Shown here: positions 12,043 to 23,735 of the stretch, one piece after another
How positions within the stretch are numbered: position 1 is the stretch's first letter
How the letters are laid out: each line of letters opens with the position of its first letter
Origin: Codonopsis lanceolata
Taxonomy: Eukaryota > Streptophyta > Magnoliopsida > Asterales > Campanulaceae
Assembly: GCA_013146195.2 (NCBI GenBank)
Contig: CM028380.1
Span: forward strand, 83,919,142-83,983,141
Direction of reading: 5' to 3'
DNA: 64,000 nt
Notes under the pieces: model-generated
Told to the model about the DNA's origin: nothing
The model's input: only the letters and a program-made list of their open reading frames with translations
Database searches by the model: none
Program-made: the position numbers and the translations under genes

Positions 12043-14943
12043 TAAGACTCTTCAAGCTATATGTCAGGACTAACCTCCTGAGAGTTTTGATCCTTGAATG
12101 CTCGCTTCAAATGCATGTCAAAAGAAAATTTGTTTTATCTTTTAAAACTTTTGACAAGGATTTCAGTTTGAGATAAATTTTTGAAAAATGTACTTATTTT
12201 GAAAAATTATTTTGATTTCAAAAATTTCATGAGATAGAAGATTACTATGATGAGTGTGGGATAATTATTCATATGACAGATATGTATATCAATTGGCACT
12301 ATGAATAACTATTCCCAGATGAAAAATTCTCAGATGGATGCTTCAATTAAAAGGATTTCTGATTCAAGTTCTCGTGACACGAGGCTAACGATTGAAATCA
12401 TTCCAACACCTTCTCGAGAGAAAAAAATTTCTTTAAATTCTGAAACTTTACCGTGAAAGAATTTTAAAATGATTCCCATCTATTCTCTTGAAAAGGGTTA
12501 AGAGTCAAAAACTCTATATCATGAAACATTGATTGATCCCTATGTTATATGATATTTATTTTCTGGGAACTTGGCCTATATTTCAAAGAATTATTTGAAT
12601 CCAAGAAAATATGAATCAAATATCTTACAAGTTGATTGCAAAGGAAATCTACTCTATAGGCAACATCTACTGCAGACTTATCATCTCAGATTCAAAAAGG
12701 CATCTTCTGAAGAACATCTACCTCGATCCAGATAACTGTCAAAAAGGTACACCCCTTGTCTTGTGCTCCTTCTTCAAATCTTTTTCTTTGCACAAAAAGA
12801 CCAAGGGAGAATGAGAAATTCAAGATCCAGTCTTTCTTTCACTTGGATCTTCTTGAAAAACTTGTTCCAGTATCTAGATTTTGCTGGAGCTTCCTAAAAC
12901 TCATAAAATGTTGCTAATGATATTCTTGATTTTTATTCAGGGATGCATTTTCTCTCAAGATCATCAAGCATACTTTATTATCACTCTTCCAGTATTAAAA
13001 CATTTGCTTGACTGAAAGTACAGGACCTTATTCACTTGATTCAGTCAAACCTTCTTCCTTCTGGATTATGATATATAATTGATTTTCTCCTATGATTCCA
13101 TGTTAATCATGATCATGAATATATCATCTCTGCATAGCCTTATATTTGCTTGCTCTGCTTTTATCTATTGTTTTCTATCAAATATAAAGTTTGAGTAAGT
13201 TTATCTATCATACTTTCCTTCTTTCCATTTCCTTTAAAAGTGTGATCTATGAATTACTCATCTGGTTTGATGCCTCATTTTCTTAGAAACTTCTCTGTCT
13301 TCATCAAACTATTTTCTTTGAAGTACTTCACTGTTGCTATGTACTTCATAAGTTCAGTTCTACGTGCTGACTTATAGAAGTTTCCACCTTAGTAGACAAT
13401 GTGCAAACTCCATGGTTATTTTAGCAATTTCTACAAAGGTTGAGGTAAAGCTTTTGGAAACCGACTATTTCTTAAAAGCTAAAGACAAATTTCAGAGAAT
13501 CTCAGTAAAAACAAAAATGACTTTGAAATATGGAAAATGTATTTCCCGAAACACTCTTCTGATAAAAGGATGTCTTGTCAAATCCCACTGAAAAGTTGTT
13601 TTATCCTCTTAAAAACGTTTTATCCTCTCAAGAAAGTTGAACTCTCTTTTCAAAACCTTTTAGCTTTCCAAAGAAGACACTTTACCGGATATCTAGAAAT
13701 TAATACTAACTCTCACTCTTCTCTGTATAACTTTAATGAGAGTGGTTGAAAGGACTCTTCATTCTTAAATGAATCGGTCCATTGTCTTGCCTCAACGAGT
13801 ATTTATAGAGACATTCCTTCCTTCTTCTCTATCACTCACAAACTACCCCAAGCACTATGATAGACTCTGATACAAAATCCCTTTCTTTATATATGTTACT
13901 TAGGAGAATTCTTAGCACAAGATCAAGGCTTCTTCTCAACAACTTGGAATTACACTTCCTATCTTTCGAAAGTTATTTGGTTAGTTTCAAGGATTCCTCT
14001 TGTATAAAGACTTTCCTTAACAACATTTAGCATATATCTCCCGTTTCTCTCTATCTTAGTACACATTTGATTGCTCTTTCTCGTTTAGAAGATTCTCATA
14101 TCTTCATCGATCCAAATGTGTTTCTCCTCGGATTTTCCCTCTCAAACTCCTCGAGGATGAGTGCCTGCATTGGAACTGATATCTAGAAATCTAGAAGATG
14201 TTTATGCTGGGCATCTAGGATAGAGAAAAACTGCTAAAGAGGAGAATAAGGAGAGTCCCGTTCCCTCCTTGAGTCATCTTAATCTGGACCTATATTCCGT
14301 TTGGCAACCGGTTAGCCGAATCTGGGTCCATGGTCTTCATAGACATCTCCTTGTAACATCCTTATCTTTAGAATTGTATCAGGTGTTTAGATTAGGTGTT
14401 TAAAATGAGTAGTTAAGTCACCGGAAGTTGTAATGAACTTTGTAATCTTTAGATCCTTTTTGTATTCGAGCTTATTTTTGATCTAAATAAGAACTTGTTC
14501 AAAGCATCTTTACTTCATGTCTATCTGCTTTTGCTTGAATATTCCTTGATGACATGAAATCTTTTATTTGCTTATGACTTCGATATCTGTACTTTTCATA
14601 AAATTTTGTTCCGAATTCAAAACAGCAAATACAACTATGTTGTTAACCCAACAGCAAACCAATCCTTAACCATAAATATTCCTATTCAACATAATAAATA
14701 TGATGAGACTTTCCTAGGATCTATTTTTAAATAAAAAGTTTTAGTTCAAGTAAAAACTTCAATGATTACTGGTAGAAATCTCATCAGAAGAATTAGTGTT
14801 GGAATATGGATAATTTCAGTTTTGGATTTCTTAGAAGGAACTGCATACCTTGCAACTACTTCATAAGGAATTGAAGATCTCATCTCAACCCATGATGTTC
14901 TGGTGACTCTTAATTCCCATCCATAATTTCAGGTCTCTATAGC

Positions 14944-16195
14944 TTCAACGGTAGACCTTACCTCTGCCGTTGAAACAACGACCTTTTGAGGAACAAGCAG
15001 TCTCTACAATTCTTTTTATTATCCACTGCTTCCTTCGTTCAATGACAACTTTGCACTAAATTCTTTCTTGTTTCCTTTGTCTTGAACAATATGACTTCCT
15101 CTCCTAATAAGGTTAGTCATCATCTTAGTCGTTGACCATGAAGCAAAATTCATTCTTTTTCTTCAGAACCTTCAGCCAAACTAAGTATGAGCTACTTGCT
15201 TCTCTGTGATCCAAGTACTCTAACTTAAATGGTTGATGTCTTCCGTTTTGCTTCTAAATGCTCTTATCATTCAATTGGGATTCTATTATGAAGATGCATA
15301 GTCATCAGTTAATCCATGTCGATGAAGCAGCTGAACCTCCTAACAGTTGCTAAGGCTTAAAGGAAGTCTGCCGGTACTCTACCTTCTACCCCATCTACTC
15401 CAGACACATGCAGACCCTGTTTTCTCTCCAAAAGGATCGAAACGCTAGTACTATACTAGTGAGGAGGAGCCATCTGCAGAAGTCTTCTTCAAGTGCTGAC
15501 ACTACTATTGCTGTTGCTGCTGCTTCTAATAGAAAGAAGCATTCGGCTCTCTCCACTTCTGTTTCGTTCTCCTTGCCGATGAAGCCTATGGTCCATCCTT
15601 CTAGAATCCAAGGCATTCCAAAGGAAAAGCTTGCTGGAAAATTACTGATTCATTTGGTATCGGCAGACCTCAATGTCTGTTGTTCCATCTTTGTTCAGCA
15701 AACCTTCTTATATGCGAAACTTATCTATATACATCTTGTTTTAGCAGACCTTATTCCTGCTGATCTCTTTCATCAGCAGACCTTCATCTATGCCGACTCT
15801 CTTGTCATCTATTCATTTGACAGCGACATATCTCAATCTCTAGTTTACTGATCAGCTATTTTTTAACGATTTATATCAGTAGACTTCCATCCTTCTTGAA
15901 CACAAAATTCAATTGATACAATAGCTATTTTATGGCTACCATCGTCCGTGTGTTCAAAAGACTGATAACCACGCATATCCAAGAATTGATACTAGCAGAT
16001 ATGTTCATAGTTACTCATCTTCCACTTCTATCCGCCATTATCAATTGGTATCAGACTTTCATTACTGCTGCATACTTCCTTAAGGTTATCAGTTGTAACA
16101 ACGGACTTCAATCTCTGCTGGTCAAACTTGAACTGCAGACTTCCACCTCTGCCGTTCACAATCTCTTTAACAGCAGACTTCAATATCTGTTGTTC
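14944..16195. repeat. Dispersed short hairpin motif GCAGAC-N-TCTG(C/T)(C/T)G
   Basis: At least six places pair a (G)CAGAC or GTAGAC arm with a nearby complementary arm. Examples: CAACGGTAGA...TCTGCCGTTG near 14946; CGGCAGAC...GTCTGTTG near 15662; GCAGACC...CCTGCTG near 15743; GCAGACTT...TCTGCCG near 16134; AGCAGACTT...TCTGTTG near 16172. Stems are 6-10 bp with loops of about 4-8 nt. The same single arms occur in the D LTR. Confidence 0.6.
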
Positions 16196-16329
16196 TTTCC
16201 TTGTGAAGGCATTTATAACCTAAAACTTCCTTTGAAATTATTGATTACTTTTCAAAATGTTTAAAGAAGTCTTTTTACTTTTAAAAAATGGTATCAATTT
16301 CAAAATGCCTTTTTACTTTTCTATTTTCT

Positions 16330-16566
16330 TATAAGAAATTTGGGAGATTACTGAGGATTGTGTAGAAGATTCAGAAAGCCCCGTACAATTATCTTCTAAA
16401 AACAAAGAACACAAAATTTCTTACTATTTAAAAAAAAAACGTATTCTACTTTATGAAATATTTCTTTAATTTTTTTTTTAAATTCTAAAAACTTCTAAAG
16501 ATTTGAGAGATTATTGAGGATTATGTAGATGATTCAGAATGCCTCGTAAATTATCTTCTAGAAAAT
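16330..16566. repeat. Two-copy tandem repeat near the end of element D
   Basis: GGGAGATTACTGAGGATTGT followed by GTAGAAGATTCAGAAAGCC at about 16342 recurs as GAGAGATTATTGAGGATTAT followed by GTAGATGATTCAGAATGCC at about 16504. The offset is about 162 bp. Both are non-coding. Confidence 0.65.
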
Positions 16567-16644
16567 TTTAGAATTTCAAAACATATCACATTTCTTCAAA
16601 GGTTCGTATTTTGAACTAGTATTATTTTTCTAGGTTATCAAACG

Positions 16645-16672
16645 TAAAGCATAGTTTTAGTGGCATTTGCAG
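16645..16672 (-). repeat. 28-bp exact inverted copy of a D LTR segment
   Basis: The sequence is the exact reverse complement of 11915-11942 (core CTGCAAATGCCACTAAAACT). It stops immediately before repeat F copy 2. It suggests a minus-oriented relative of D's LTR that was cut by the F insertion. Confidence 0.7.
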
Positions 16673-17987
16673 GAAATGCATCACCCTTTCATTCTCATTC
16701 TCCCTTGTTTAGGGGAAAACGAAAAAGTGCAAGAAAGGATGTTGCGGGCCTCACTGTGATCCAAAATGTTTTGGCAGGGTCGTCATCTTTATTTTAAGGA
16801 GAAAACAAAGAAAAAACAAAAAATAAACCAGAGATTGTAAAAAAAAAAATGGGTTCGGAGGCTAAGTTACGAGGTAGGAAGGTGCTAGGCACCCAACTCG
16901 TCCTTTCGGTCTCAAAACAGTTTTTGGCTAAAGTATGCTTTTTATTATATTTCTCGAGCAAATAAATAAAGCATAAAAAAATATATTTGTATTTACATTA
17001 TTTACAGACTCGCAGCTGCCTCTTTCCAGTAATTTCAAATACATTTAAAAATATTTGGTCATAATAATGACTCTTTTTAATGCTATTTTCTAAATAAATC
17101 CGGGCAGCATAATAGCTTATATTTTTACATTGGGCCGGATGGAAAATAGTTTTTTTTATAAAATAAACCCTTAAAGGCTCACCTTTAAGAGCGTTGGTGT
17201 GCTCGCTCTGTCCTTCCGAGAGAGGGAGTCTTTTTGCTGCTGCTGTGGTTCAGGTAGGGTGACTGCTTCCGAAGGTTGCTTCTGGGCACCATCAAACTGG
17301 CGAAACAACTGCTTGCGTTTTGCTGTTGTTTGCTTGCTGCTGGTGGAAATCGGGCAGAGCAACTGCTTGCTTCTGGCGAATTTGGCCTTTTTACTCGGGC
17401 AGAGCAACTGCTCTTTTTGAGATTTTTGGACCGGGGGAATAGGGTGGAAACCTAGCTAAGGCTTACTTTGATCGGTTGGTTTTGTGTTTGGAGGAGATTT
17501 GGCAGAGCTTCGAGGCTTTATAGGAGGGGGAACTCACTATCTCACGATCGCTCTATATTTTCTTGGCGTAACAACAATACTAAAAGTGAGAAAAAATCTC
17601 TCTCCTGAAAGCGAAACCGGGCACCTCTATTTATAGGTGAGAGGAGGGACACGGCTGGGATTTCTGATATTCATCTTGTGCTTCACCAGCTTGTACTGTG
17701 CGCTTGAAGGCTTGTGCAATGCGTTAAGACGGAGTGCACTATTCAGGATCCTGGCGCCGAACCCTAAGGTCTTGGGCGACGCGCCTGTCTTGCTTTGTGT
17801 CAGCGTTAGCCTTCAATCTTTGCCTCCTTTTTGGACACCTTGGCCCCTGCACTTTACTGTTTTACACATCATGCTTTGTCTTTTGCATTTTAAAACCCTG
17901 TAACTTGACATTTGTTAAGTTTCAACAGGTCTTGATATCGCATGTCAATGTTACATACCAGGGGTACGAAATTGGGGTGTCTACAGT
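16673..17987 (+). mobile_element. LTR-like repeat F, copy 2
   Basis: Same landmarks and orientation as 4831-6088, ending GGGGTACGAAATTGGGGTGT then CTACA. The left end starts within the CACCCTTTCATTCTC block, so the first part is missing. A CTATTTATAG TATA-like motif lies near 17628. The two copies differ by many substitutions and indels, so they are not the paired LTRs of one recent insertion. No primer site follows at 17988. Confidence 0.55.
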
Positions 17988-18027
17988 ATGTCAAACAATA
18001 ATCCTGCAAGTCTCTCTCGTTGGATTG

Positions 18028-18300
18028 ATATCACGTGGCATGAATATCAACCTTTAACTCACACCGCAAATCCAAGCCTCTCAATGGTTAGACTTATAGA
18101 GAGTATTTGGTGAGATAGAATATAGGAGAGAGAGAGAGATGGGGGCGGCCAACTATTAGAAAAGCCATGTGCTTCTATTTTCTGTATAATACCAATTAGA
18201 GTTTTATCCCTTTAGTTGCCACATATATATTATTGTACAAAAAATCATATTTCTTGTAGGTCAAGTTAAGTCAATCCTGAACCCTTTCCGATTAGGATAC
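18028..18300 (-). mobile_element. LTR of element E, left copy (3' LTR on the minus strand)
   Basis: The run ATTGATATCACGTGGCATGA ... GAGAGAGAGA ... TATAATACCAATTAGAGTTT ... CTTGTAGGTCAAGTTAAGTC is repeated at 20190-20455 with moderate divergence. The left part matching 20088-20185 is missing, probably because of repeat F copy 2. The right limit is unclear. Confidence 0.6.
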
Positions 18301-20073
18301 TTACTTACCTTAATAATATAATTAAAGTCCATGTGAGCGGAAGTAAATAAAAAAAAATTACATTCTTAGAAGTCATTTCACTAAAATATGGTTGCATAAA
18401 TAGACATTAAACATATACATCGATTCACTTTTGTTTTAAAAAATCAATTACTAAATATAATCACATCATGCATGTAAGGAGGGAAAATCTGTGAGGCTCG
18501 TAATCACAACCAAAGGCATGCGTAACGTAAAAATATTCATAAATTGATAAATTAAACAAAATAAATAAAATAGAACAAATTCATTCAGACACATAATATG
18601 TACACAAATATTTTCATAACTGAAAATAAAAGTATTGAGTCTCATATAGTCCCAATCGCATTTTAAAGCTCAAAACGACAATTAATTATGCGAAAAATAA
18701 CTTTAAAATAGTTTAAAATTCACAAAAAAATTTAAAAAAATTGCAAAATAGTGCACAAGTCCAATATAAAGCTTCTGGAATCATAAATGTCATTGGAAAA
18801 TAATTTTTGATTTTTAATTGTTTAAAAAACACATTTTAATACACTAGAAAATCAAAAAAGTATATTTACTGGCATAATTTTAGAAAATAGAGTGCACCAT
18901 TGAACTCAGAAAGCCCAAAAATGATTTCTAAAATTATGACAACTCTTGAATTTCTCACTGATAAAATGTGTGTGATTTCTTCTATCTTGTTAAATACGTA
19001 GCCTTATCTCTACTTTGCCTCTGATTTAAGTCTGCTTGGAGTCGAGGACATTAATTTCATCATAGTTTTGTTGACTTTTATTGTCAGAAACAATCCACTA
19101 TGGTTATTCTTCGAAAGTCGCTCTTTCATCCTATATAATGCACTCTGAGTTCAAAAATGGTCAAACGCACCGACAGTGTCAAAAAACGGTGGTCGAAGAA
19201 CCACACAAGCATAACTTGTGCGACTGGGCGTCACTTTTATGCCACACAGTTGCTGGCTAGACGAGGAGTTAGCCCTAGGGCTGATGTCACTGTTGACGTG
19301 GCAGGCTTACGTCATGTTGGCGTCACTGATGACATCATCACTTTGAGTCAACCAAAGATGGGCCCTAGTATGCTGACGTGGTAGCCACATTAGTTGTCAA
19401 TTGTTTGACTGTTGACCAGTCAACGGTTAACTGGTTTACCACCTAGACGCCACATGTGCTTAGCCGAAGCGTGGGCTCCACGCATCGCCCTCCCGAACTC
19501 CGATAAGGTCACAAACGGTGGCGTTGGATTTGTCTTGTCGAGTACATTCCAGTCGCATACTGGTTATACCGAAAGGAGTGCCACAAAAAGCACGTACTTT
19601 GAGGCCGAGAGTGGGGGTCGTGGGACGCCTATTCTTCAACCCAAAAAATTAGTTTCGCTAACGTGATCCGCGAGCCAACTTCTCGAGGTTGCAGAACGTT
19701 CATTTTAAGTCCAAATTAAGCATATAATATGGCTATGGAAAGCTCTCACGGAGTACTACAATTATATACCATAAAACCACAGTTTCACATAATATAAACT
19801 GGTCAAAACATATGCAAAATTTCAGAAAAATCGTTTTCAACAAAATTAGGGTTTGCGATATTTTAAAAATACCCAACGGATTTCAATGAAATTTTAATAT
19901 GTTGTTCATCTCGTCATAGGGAACTCAGACATATAAAAATTTACCAAAAATAAAATCGTTTTGACTATGAAATAATCAAACCCACTTGGTTCGTTATGGG
20001 TAAAAAATTTAAACCAACCCAAAAACAAAAGCATGCAATTCATGGCATAACGAAACGAGCAATCGAGCATGTA
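18301..20073 (-). mobile_element. Interior of element E, without recognisable genes
   Basis: About 1.8 kb between the two E LTR copies. AT-rich to 19140, then a more GC-rich block at 19150-19680 with 75- and 84-codon plus-strand frames that show no known domain. No gag or pol motif on either strand. It fits a non-autonomous LTR element. Confidence 0.5.
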
Positions 20074-20086
20074 GGCTCTGATACCA
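20074..20086 (-). other. Primer-binding site of element E (minus strand)
   Basis: GGCTCTGATACCA is the reverse complement of TGGTATCAGAGCC, the Met-tRNA primer site. Its place directly left of the LTR that starts TGAATGATATAC at 20088 shows that E reads on the minus strand. Confidence 0.75.
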
Positions 20087-20087
20087 A

Positions 20088-20458
20088 TGAATGATATACT
20101 ACAGATTCGTTATCTAAGAGGAATCATGAGTTATCTCGTGTGAATTTGATCCTTGAGTGAAGCGGAAGACTTTCGGCTTGAGTTACGAATTGATATCACG
20201 TAGCACGAATAGCAACCTTTAATTCACACTACAAATTCAAGCTTCTCGACGGTTAGGCTTAGAAGGAGTATTTTGTGTGATATAATTTAGAAGAGAGAGA
20301 GAGAGAAAAGAGGGGGTGCCCAACTCTTAGAAGTCGTGTGCTTCTATTTGCCGTATAATACCAATTAGAGTTTTATCCCTTTAGTTTCCCTATATATATA
20401 TTATTGTACAAGAAATCCTATTTCTTGTAGGTCAAGTTAAGTCAATCCAAAACCCGTT
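20088..20458 (-). mobile_element. LTR of element E, right copy (5' LTR on the minus strand), truncated
   Basis: It repeats 18028-18300 and keeps about 100 bp more at its left end. It breaks off after CAATCCAAAACCCG. A second partial copy of TTTAGTTTCCCTATATATAT follows at about 20456-20480, and then LTR sequence of element A begins. Confidence 0.6.
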
Positions 20459-20481
20459 TAGTTTCCCTATATATATTATTT

Positions 20482-20841
20482 GCTCCGGCATTCTCGCGGT
20501 CAGCCACCTATCATGCCTGCAATTGAAGAGTTTCCTCCTAAACATACTAGGTAACTATGGAAGTGAATCCTAGACGGATTCTATCACATTGGGGACCTAT
20601 AAATAAACCCTAAAAGAGGTATGCACACTCTTTACAGCCTCAAACCTCTGTCAAATTTCTTTTTGACTCTCACACGATACTTACTCTCACACCGGAGTGA
20701 TTTCGTGAGGCCAAGCCTCGCACTCCAACTAAGGTATTTTTCGTGTTCATAGGCAGGTTGTAAAGAGATCCAATCAATACAGTCAATACCAGATATCCAA
20801 CGCATTAATTGTACGACCCAAGACTGATTTTTGCATCATCA
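20482..20841 (+). mobile_element. Partial 5' LTR of Tat-like element A
   Basis: It aligns with the right half of the element B LTRs: GGACCTATAAATA TATA box near 20601, TACTCTCACACCGGAGTGAT near 20683, and end ...TTTTGCATCATCA followed by the same kind of primer site. The left half is missing, so the boundary at about 20482 is a truncation. The structural comparison with B is direct; transcriptional use of the TATA box is inferred. Confidence 0.7.
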
Positions 20842-20844
20842 GTT

Positions 20845-20861
20845 TGGTTCCATTGCCGGGA
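20845..20861 (+). other. Primer-binding site of element A
   Basis: TGGTTCCATTGCCGGGA follows the LTR end by 3 bp and differs by one base from the B site (TGGTTCCGTTGCCGGGA). The GTTGCCGG core resembles Asp-tRNA-type primer sites of plant gypsy elements, but the first bases differ, so the tRNA is not certain. Confidence 0.65.
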
Positions 20862-20925
20862 AAACTAAGTTTTATAGCTTTTTCATTTGTTTTTCCGGTT
20901 GTTGCCGAAAAGAAATATCACAACA

Positions 20926-23130
20926 ATGGCTGGTAAGGGTAGTAAACATCACACTACTGCCAGCAACCACCAAGCTGCGAGTCAGCCGACTGGGAACTAG
21001 CCACTACCCGTTGAACCCGGTGATCTGCCACCGAAGGCACCCCAAGAGGGAGTGTAGACGAGGAATCAAAGGATGGCTTCTTGGCGTGCAACTCATGGTG
21101 ATGACGTTCCATATATTGAATAACAGTCTTCCCCCCATGCTAGTCAAAGCTAAGCAAACTGACGGGATGCTCGCGAAGTAATCAACGAGCAACAGGCTCG
21201 CGCCCGTGATCTAAGGAATCATCTTAATCGACAACGAGAAAATGGCCAAGGTAGCCAGGCATCCCCGCCAGGGCTAACTGCTGAGCCACATGTTGCTTCC
21301 TGATAAGTCCAAACAGACCATTATAACAAGATACACGCGCTCAATTAACAGCTGCTCACTTTCGGCCAGGCCCCGGTGCTAGTTGTTGAGTGTTGCGCTA
21401 CCCGCTCCTAGTAATTATGTGACTGTTGGTGGTGGCCAGGCCTCACAACAGCTATCCGCTCCGAGAAAATGACTTTCCTATGTCGTTCAAATACCATCAG
21501 ATCGAAAGGCTCGCGAGCAAAGGGTAGATGATCAGGCGGAAAGCCATAACAGCCGCCAGAATCCACCCCATCATCATCATCATCACAGACAGGAGCGTCA
21601 TGCCCGTGCGGAGGCGCATAATAGTCACAGAGCTCGTGAGTATGCTGAGGCAGAGGAGCAACAACCAAGGCACAAAGCTCAAGTCGACCAGGAGGTTGAA
21701 GGCCACTATGATCGAACCTACTATTCCATGGTGATCTCGTTCAACAAGGACAACGTGGCTACCAAAATCCAGAAGAGGGCACAGTCAGTGGTTGGAGGAT
21801 GTCCGCTCAAGGGGCTCGTCATGCACTTTCTCTTCTAGGCTCATAGTAGATATCGAGAAATGACTGGCCGACAAAATAGAGGCCATGAAAAAGGACATGA
21901 CCAAGAAAATGGCCAAGATAGCCGTGGCCAAGCCCCGGTTACAGGGCCACAAAGCCGCTAGAGTACAGTTCATTCACTCCAGAGATCGAAAACGCGCCAC
22001 CCGTGCAAGGAGTAACCTTCCTACAGTTCGAGAAATACTTCAAAAAGACGCGGGAAAACGACTGGCTCAGGTCATTCGAGGCATAGATCCGGATGGTCAT
22101 GATAGCAAAGCTCTAAAAATGAGAGCTTTTGATGGTGTTCTCCATAGATAAGCACAAGCATGATTGGAGAGAGTTCCTCGTGGGTCAATTTGCACTTGGG
22201 AAGCGCTCAGGAAGAGCTTCCTAGACGAGTTCAGCACGGCATGGCCTACACCCAAAAATAGGTCTAACTTCGGCAAAATCAAGCAGGGTGATCATGAGTC
22301 CTATAGCAGCTACCCCAAGCGGTTTAAGGAAATGCTTGAGTAAGTGGCAGCGATGAGTGACCCAGAAATCACCTTCTGCTATTTGAAAAACATGAGGTCG
22401 GGGCCACTGAAAACAATATTAACAATGAACCCTGGTGCCTCAAAGGTAGAGCTGTTAGCCAACTCGTACTTATTCTGCCTGACGGAAAACACAAAGGGTG
22501 ATAAACCTAAGGGAAAAGACAAGACTCAGGACAGTTCGGCCGCGCCAGCTAACCAGAGCCAGGAAGGTAACAACTGTTCACACCGAGACAGAAACCGAAC
22601 CTCCACCCCCGGGCAGAGATTCAGAGAATCACAGTTCACCCCCTGAATACTACTCGAGAGGAAATCATGTTCCATGTCAGTGATGTTCTACTTGTCCCAT
22701 ACCTACTCGATCCTGAATTCCATCACACGAAGGAGAACTCCAAGTATTGCTTTTATCACCACGACCACTATCATGACACAGAAAGCTGCAAAGTGTTGAA
22801 GCGTGAAATTCAAAACTTGATTAACGCGGGCAAGCTTGATCGTTTCAAGAAGAACTAAGAAGCGGGCAATGATGCTGAGAATGATCACCGAGCAAGACCC
22901 AATCGGGGAAGAGGCAGCCAGGCCCCTCAGATTCAAGGGGTCGTGAATGTCATCCAGGAAGAGATCCCGTCCAACACTCGGCTTGGTAGACACATCTACT
23001 CTCTGTCAAAGGCGATCAATGTCCAAGCAGTTCAGCAGGAAGGAGAGCAGATCATTTTTTTCACTTGCAGCGAACTAGCGAGCATCCCACTAGCTTCCGA
23101 GCAACCATTGATAATTTCTTGCCTTGTAAA
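20926..23130 (+). pseudogene. Element A gag, decayed
   Basis: ATG at 20926 opens the same start as B (M-A-G-K-G-S-K-H-H). The frame then breaks many times: stops near 21055 and 21117 and several frameshifts. Recognisable pieces: the ALKMRAF segment near 22110; a capsid-like block at 22344-22646 (DPEITFCYLKNMRSGPLKT); and the zinc-knuckle-like C-x2-H-x4-H-x4-C segment near 22750 followed by LINAGKLDRF. In B the equivalent piece is one frame. The encoded protein would have formed the particle core; this copy cannot make it. Confidence 0.75.
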
Positions 23131-23735
23131 CAACTGGTAGGTACACAAGGTGCTGATAGACACAGGGGCGTGCAGAGACATTATGTATTACTCTTGCTTT
23201 AAGGGCTTGGAGCTGTCAGATACCTGCCTTAAGCCATACTCGGGAAATCTTGAAGGTTTCATCAACTATCAAGTGAGTGCAAAAGGACAATCGAGCTGGA
23301 AGTCTTCATGGGGGATGACGCTCAGACACGGACATAAATTATCGCATTCCTAGTGATCGATCTGAAATCCACCTACAACTGCATCATAGGTGCCCTGGCC
23401 ATGGCAAAATTCCAGATGGTTACCTCTATCCCCCATCAAAAGGCCAAGTTTTACATGGACAGCAGGGTTGGAATTTTCAACAACAAGCCTCGAGTTATGT
23501 GGGAGTATGTCTGGAATTCCCAGAAAAAGAACCAGAAGCATACTGTTTCCACTACCGAGCAGGCAATCACAGTCTCCGAAAAAGGGACATCATATAACAT
23601 TGCAGACCAAGTCACCATCAACATCATTGAGCTCGGAGAGTCATCAGGAACAACTTGTTTCATGGAGATTGATGAGGCTGAGAAGGTCCACCAACAATGA
23701 TCCCTGCACGTAAGGTCGGGCATCCCCCTCACGCA
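23131..23735 (+). pseudogene. Element A protease region, decayed
   Basis: The aspartic protease motif L-I-D-T-G-A is at about 23151-23170, preceded by a stop codon where B has an open codon. The downstream block (YYSCFKGLELSD) matches B closely. A plus-strand frame continues to 23700, where a TGA interrupts. The reading frame there is the same as that of the reverse transcriptase, so the ancestor probably made Gag, protease and pol as one polyprotein. Aspartic protease function follows from the family; this copy is inactive. Confidence 0.75.

Larger units (their letters stand above)
12043..16644 (+). mobile_element. Interior of element D, no recognisable gag or pol
   Basis: About 4.6 kb downstream of the primer site. 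Frames of up to 147 codons (15408-15851) and 110 codons (15932-16264) occur, but I recognise no Gag, protease, integrase, reverse transcriptase or RNase H motif. The interior is either a non-autonomous large element or too decayed to read. From about 14.9 to 16.2 kb it contains a series of short hairpin-forming GCAGAC words. It ends where repeat F copy 2 starts, so the 3' part and 3' LTR are missing. Confidence 0.5.

Noticed and set aside
15408..16264. Frames of 147 and 110 codons as host genes
   Set aside because: They lie in the gene-less interior of element D, contain the dispersed GCAGAC hairpin words, and show no domain or start context I can support.
4831..17987. Repeat F copies 1 and 2 as the two LTRs of one 13-kb element
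   Set aside because: They are strongly diverged, no primer site follows copy 1, no polypurine tract precedes copy 2, and unrelated elements lie between them.
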